From Nitrosophilus labii (GTDB lineage: Bacteria; Campylobacterota; Campylobacteria; Campylobacterales; Nitratiruptoraceae), in contig NZ_AP022826.1 of the NCBI RefSeq assembly GCF_014466985.1, positions 1,178,001 through 1,242,000 of the forward strand: DNA of 64,000 bases, given 5' to 3'. Every line of letters starts with the position of its first letter. The stretch's first letter is position 1. The translations under genes and the position numbers were made by a program. The notes under the pieces were generated by a model. The model was given only the letters and a program-made list of their open reading frames with translations, was not told where the DNA came from and ran no database searches. Of the stretch, positions 61,944 to 64,000 are shown piece by piece.

Positions 61944-62735
61944 TTATCTTATAGTTATTTCTGAATACATTCCAGGAATGATATCACTATTTCCTTGCTT
62001 ATCAAAAGAGATTTTTACTTTAAATTTATGTGTCATAGGGTTTGAAGCCGGAATTATGGAAGTAATCTTTCCTTTTGCTCTAAATTTTACCGACGGGATA
62101 AAAACTTCAGCCTCTTTTCCTATTTTTACCACATTAAGATTGCTCTCGCTTATCTCCACTAAAACTTTTAGATTATCCAAAGAGGTAATCACAAGAGCGG
62201 GCATTCCCGGAATCGCAATCTGTCCCTCTTTTATGTTTTTCTGGATAACAACTGCATCGTTTGGGGCTTTTAGTTTTAGATATTCATACTGGTGATTAAC
62301 CTCTTCAAGTTTAGCTTTTGCTTGGGCAAGCTGTTTTTTTGCTATCTCAACCATATCTTTTGTATTTTTAAACATCAGCTCCATATTTTCAAGCTCATAT
62401 TTTGCCACCATACCTTTTTCAAAAAGTCTTTTGTGTCTTTCGTAGTTAAGTCTCACGTTGTGAAGCATATTTTCATTCATCTGTACCGCAAGCCTCGCTT
62501 GCTGAATCATCAATTCTACTTGAGATTTAGCTAGATCAATCTCTTTACTGTCTATAGTGTATAAAAGCTCACCTTTTTTGACATAATCTCCCTCATTTAC
62601 ATAAACTTTTTCTACAAATCCCATAAACCTACTAGCAATCATCTTTGTATCATCGCTGATTACCGTACCCGATAACTTAAGTTCACCCGCAAACAGGGAC
62701 GAAATCATCATCAAAAACAGTGCAATTTTTTTCAT
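61944..62735 (-). CDS. RND periplasmic adaptor (membrane fusion protein)
   Basis: The 263-residue product has a signal peptide (MKKIALFLMMISSLFAG), a biotinyl-lipoyl half (FVEKVYVNEGDYVKKGELLY), a coiled-coil hairpin (about 72-150) and the return half with LKAPNDAVVIQKNIKEGQIA and a beta-barrel domain. It links the pump to the TolC-like channel. Its gaps to both neighbours are 9 bases or less. It is somewhat shorter than usual adaptors. Confidence 0.9.
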   Translation of the reverse strand: MKKIALFLMMISSLFAGELKLSGTVISDDTKMIASRFMGFVEKVYVNEGDYVKKGELLYTIDSKEIDLAKSQVELMIQQARLAVQMNENMLHNVRLNYERHKRLFEKGMVAKYELENMELMFKNTKDMVEIAKKQLAQAKAKLEEVNHQYEYLKLKAPNDAVVIQKNIKEGQIAIPGMPALVITSLDNLKVLVEISESNLNVVKIGKEAEVFIPSVKFRAKGKITSIIPASNPMTHKFKVKISFDKQGNSDIIPGMYSEITIR

Positions 62736-64000
62736 CTACTCTCCTTTATCCAATAAACTCTCTAACATAAATACTTTTTCGTTTCTTTGGGTTTTTACTT
62801 TTAAAAGTTCAAGCAAAGACTGAATCTCTTCTGAATGTTTTATCAATACGTCGCTGATTTTTACAAGTCCCTCTTTATATTTTTCTTCATAATGCTCATA
62901 TACTCTTTTAGAAAATTCAAACTCTTTTGTTTTGGCTTTAACATCAAAATCTTTGCTTTTTACTTCGGTAATAATTTGTCTTATTTTAAGAGCTAACCCT
63001 CTTTTTGCAAGATTATACTGCTCTAACATTTTCATCTTTTCTATCTTTGCTTTTTGTACCTGAGCGGTAGTTTCCCCGCCATTAAAAAGATTCCATTTAA
63101 GTTGTGCGCCTATAGTGTAGGCATCTTTATCGAAAAAGTCATTAAAAGGTACGTTATCGGCACTTCCATACTCACCAAAAGCTCCGATAGTAGGATAATA
63201 TCCGCTTTTTTGAAGTTTTACGTTCATATCGGTTATCTTAAGTCCCATTTTAACCTTTTTCATATCTATCGTTTTTTCTACTAACTCTTCAGGAGAACCT
63301 TGAGGAAGTTTTGCAAGCTCTTCAGTATGGGCAATAGAATCAACCTTTTCTCCTATCAAAAACTCCAAAAATTGATAGGCAAGCTCCCTGTTTAGTTTAG
63401 CTTGATTAAGATAACTAAGGACTTCAGCTTTTTTAGCTTGAACTTCTAAAAGATCTGTATCTTTTGCATATCCTTCACTCATAAAAGCTTTAATTATGTC
63501 TTCAAGCTTATCTATATTGGCTTTTAGTTTTTCAAGATTTCTGATATAGTTTTCAACCAAAGTTATATCGTAAAAAGTCTTTTTTGTTTGATAAATCTTT
63601 TCATTTATAATCTTTTTAGTATCTAATGAGCTCATCTTCTCCATAGCTTTGGAGATCTTTTCATATTGGGCCAGTTTATAACCAGTAAAGAGAGGAACCA
63701 TGTATGAGATTTTACTTTGGAAATGGTTTCTAGCGTCTGGGTTATTTAGATCATCCGGCGCCGTATCAAGAAGCATGTTTTGCATTGTGGGATTAGACAT
63801 GATTGTTGTAAAAGCTCCAAAATTACCTCCGGCCATCTGCAATGCCTGTCCCACTCCTCCTAAAAAATCACTAAAACCAAAATCCCTAAAAGTGGCTTCC
63901 CGAGACTGTAGCTTAAATCCAAAAACATTACCGGCATCGTTACTTCTCAAAGCGTTAAAAGTATAATCTAAAGTTCCATAATTGTAACTTTTTGCAATTT
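62736..64000 (-). CDS. TolC-family outer-membrane efflux protein, 5' end cut by window edge
   Basis: The frame continues past the internal ATG at 63950 to the window edge (SYNYGTLDYTFNALRSNDAGNVFG), so the true start lies outside. The product shows the long coiled-coil repeats of TolC (AEVLSYLNQAKLNRELAYQFLE, LNLFNGGETTAQVQKAKIEKMK, YEEKYKEGLVKISDVL). It is the outer channel of the tripartite pump and abuts the adaptor gene. Confidence 0.9.
   Translation of the reverse strand, partial: IAKSYNYGTLDYTFNALRSNDAGNVFGFKLQSREATFRDFGFSDFLGGVGQALQMAGGNFGAFTTIMSNPTMQNMLLDTAPDDLNNPDARNHFQSKISYMVPLFTGYKLAQYEKISKAMEKMSSLDTKKIINEKIYQTKKTFYDITLVENYIRNLEKLKANIDKLEDIIKAFMSEGYAKDTDLLEVQAKKAEVLSYLNQAKLNRELAYQFLEFLIGEKVDSIAHTEELAKLPQGSPEELVEKTIDMKKVKMGLKITDMNVKLQKSGYYPTIGAFGEYGSADNVPFNDFFDKDAYTIGAQLKWNLFNGGETTAQVQKAKIEKMKMLEQYNLAKRGLALKIRQIITEVKSKDFDVKAKTKEFEFSKRVYEHYEEKYKEGLVKISDVLIKHSEEIQSLLELLKVKTQRNEKVFMLESLLDKGE

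Overview
The window reads as a chromosomal segment of an AT-rich Campylobacterota (Epsilonproteobacteria) bacterium, probably free-living; genus and family cannot be fixed from the sequence alone. The grounds are an adjacent pair of Csd6/Pgp2-like and Csd4/Pgp1-like peptidoglycan carboxypeptidases (the cell-shape enzymes of Helicobacter and Campylobacter), extended -10 promoters of the TGnTATAAT type, a Kps-type ABC capsule locus, and very short intergenic gaps with many ATGA/GTGA stop-start overlaps. No tRNA, rRNA or CRISPR array was seen.

Layout. 1-3034: an outer-membrane barrel protein (cut by the window edge) coupled to a large lipoprotein. 3177-24073: a capsule locus read on the minus strand, starting with kpsM-kpsT-kpsE-kpsD, then glmS-wecB-wecC (precursor supply towards UDP-ManNAcA), then an AT-rich variable block of glycosyltransferases, a pyruvyltransferase and unknown genes scarred by insertion sequence remnants, and ending in kpsC-kpsS, which build the poly-Kdo lipid linker. 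24371-26625: the csd6/csd4-like cell-shape pair on the plus strand. 26628-39711: a compact minus-strand locus that looks like an undescribed exopolysaccharide system. It encodes a processive GT2 synthase, a 60-residue membrane protein, a membrane-anchored deacetylase, a TIM-barrel-like hydrolase, a TPR/beta-barrel exporter, a RecA-like/pseudo-receiver/degenerate-GGDEF protein laid out like BcsE, and a histidine kinase whose kinase core precedes its membrane segment and periplasmic FecR/TPR region. An OmpA-type protein and an OmpR-type regulator sit just upstream.

40161-46014: small housekeeping or unknown genes, a DUF234 gene with an apparent ATA start, and dnaE. 46241-51160: an arsenic resistance operon (arsR, arsC, thioredoxin-like protein, ArsP-like permease, ArsB-like pump) interrupted by a decayed IS110-family element. 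51285-53164: aroK followed by an IS256-family element with an 8-bp target duplication and a frameshifted transposase. 53363-58541: an rRNA methyltransferase, a Spy-like protein, a HAD phosphatase, a GT2, a DJ-1/PfpI protein, a cupin, efp and a DUF2905 protein. 58612-64000: a tripartite RND efflux system whose pump is encoded as two overlapping half-genes.

Three intergenic spots (42394-42475, 51796-51828 with 53165-53362, and 58544-58608) carry degenerate 7-base tandem repeats, often as facing palindromic arms. A separate nested palindrome lies at 46067-46229. The exopolysaccharide locus at 26628-37611 is the best candidate for a new biological system.
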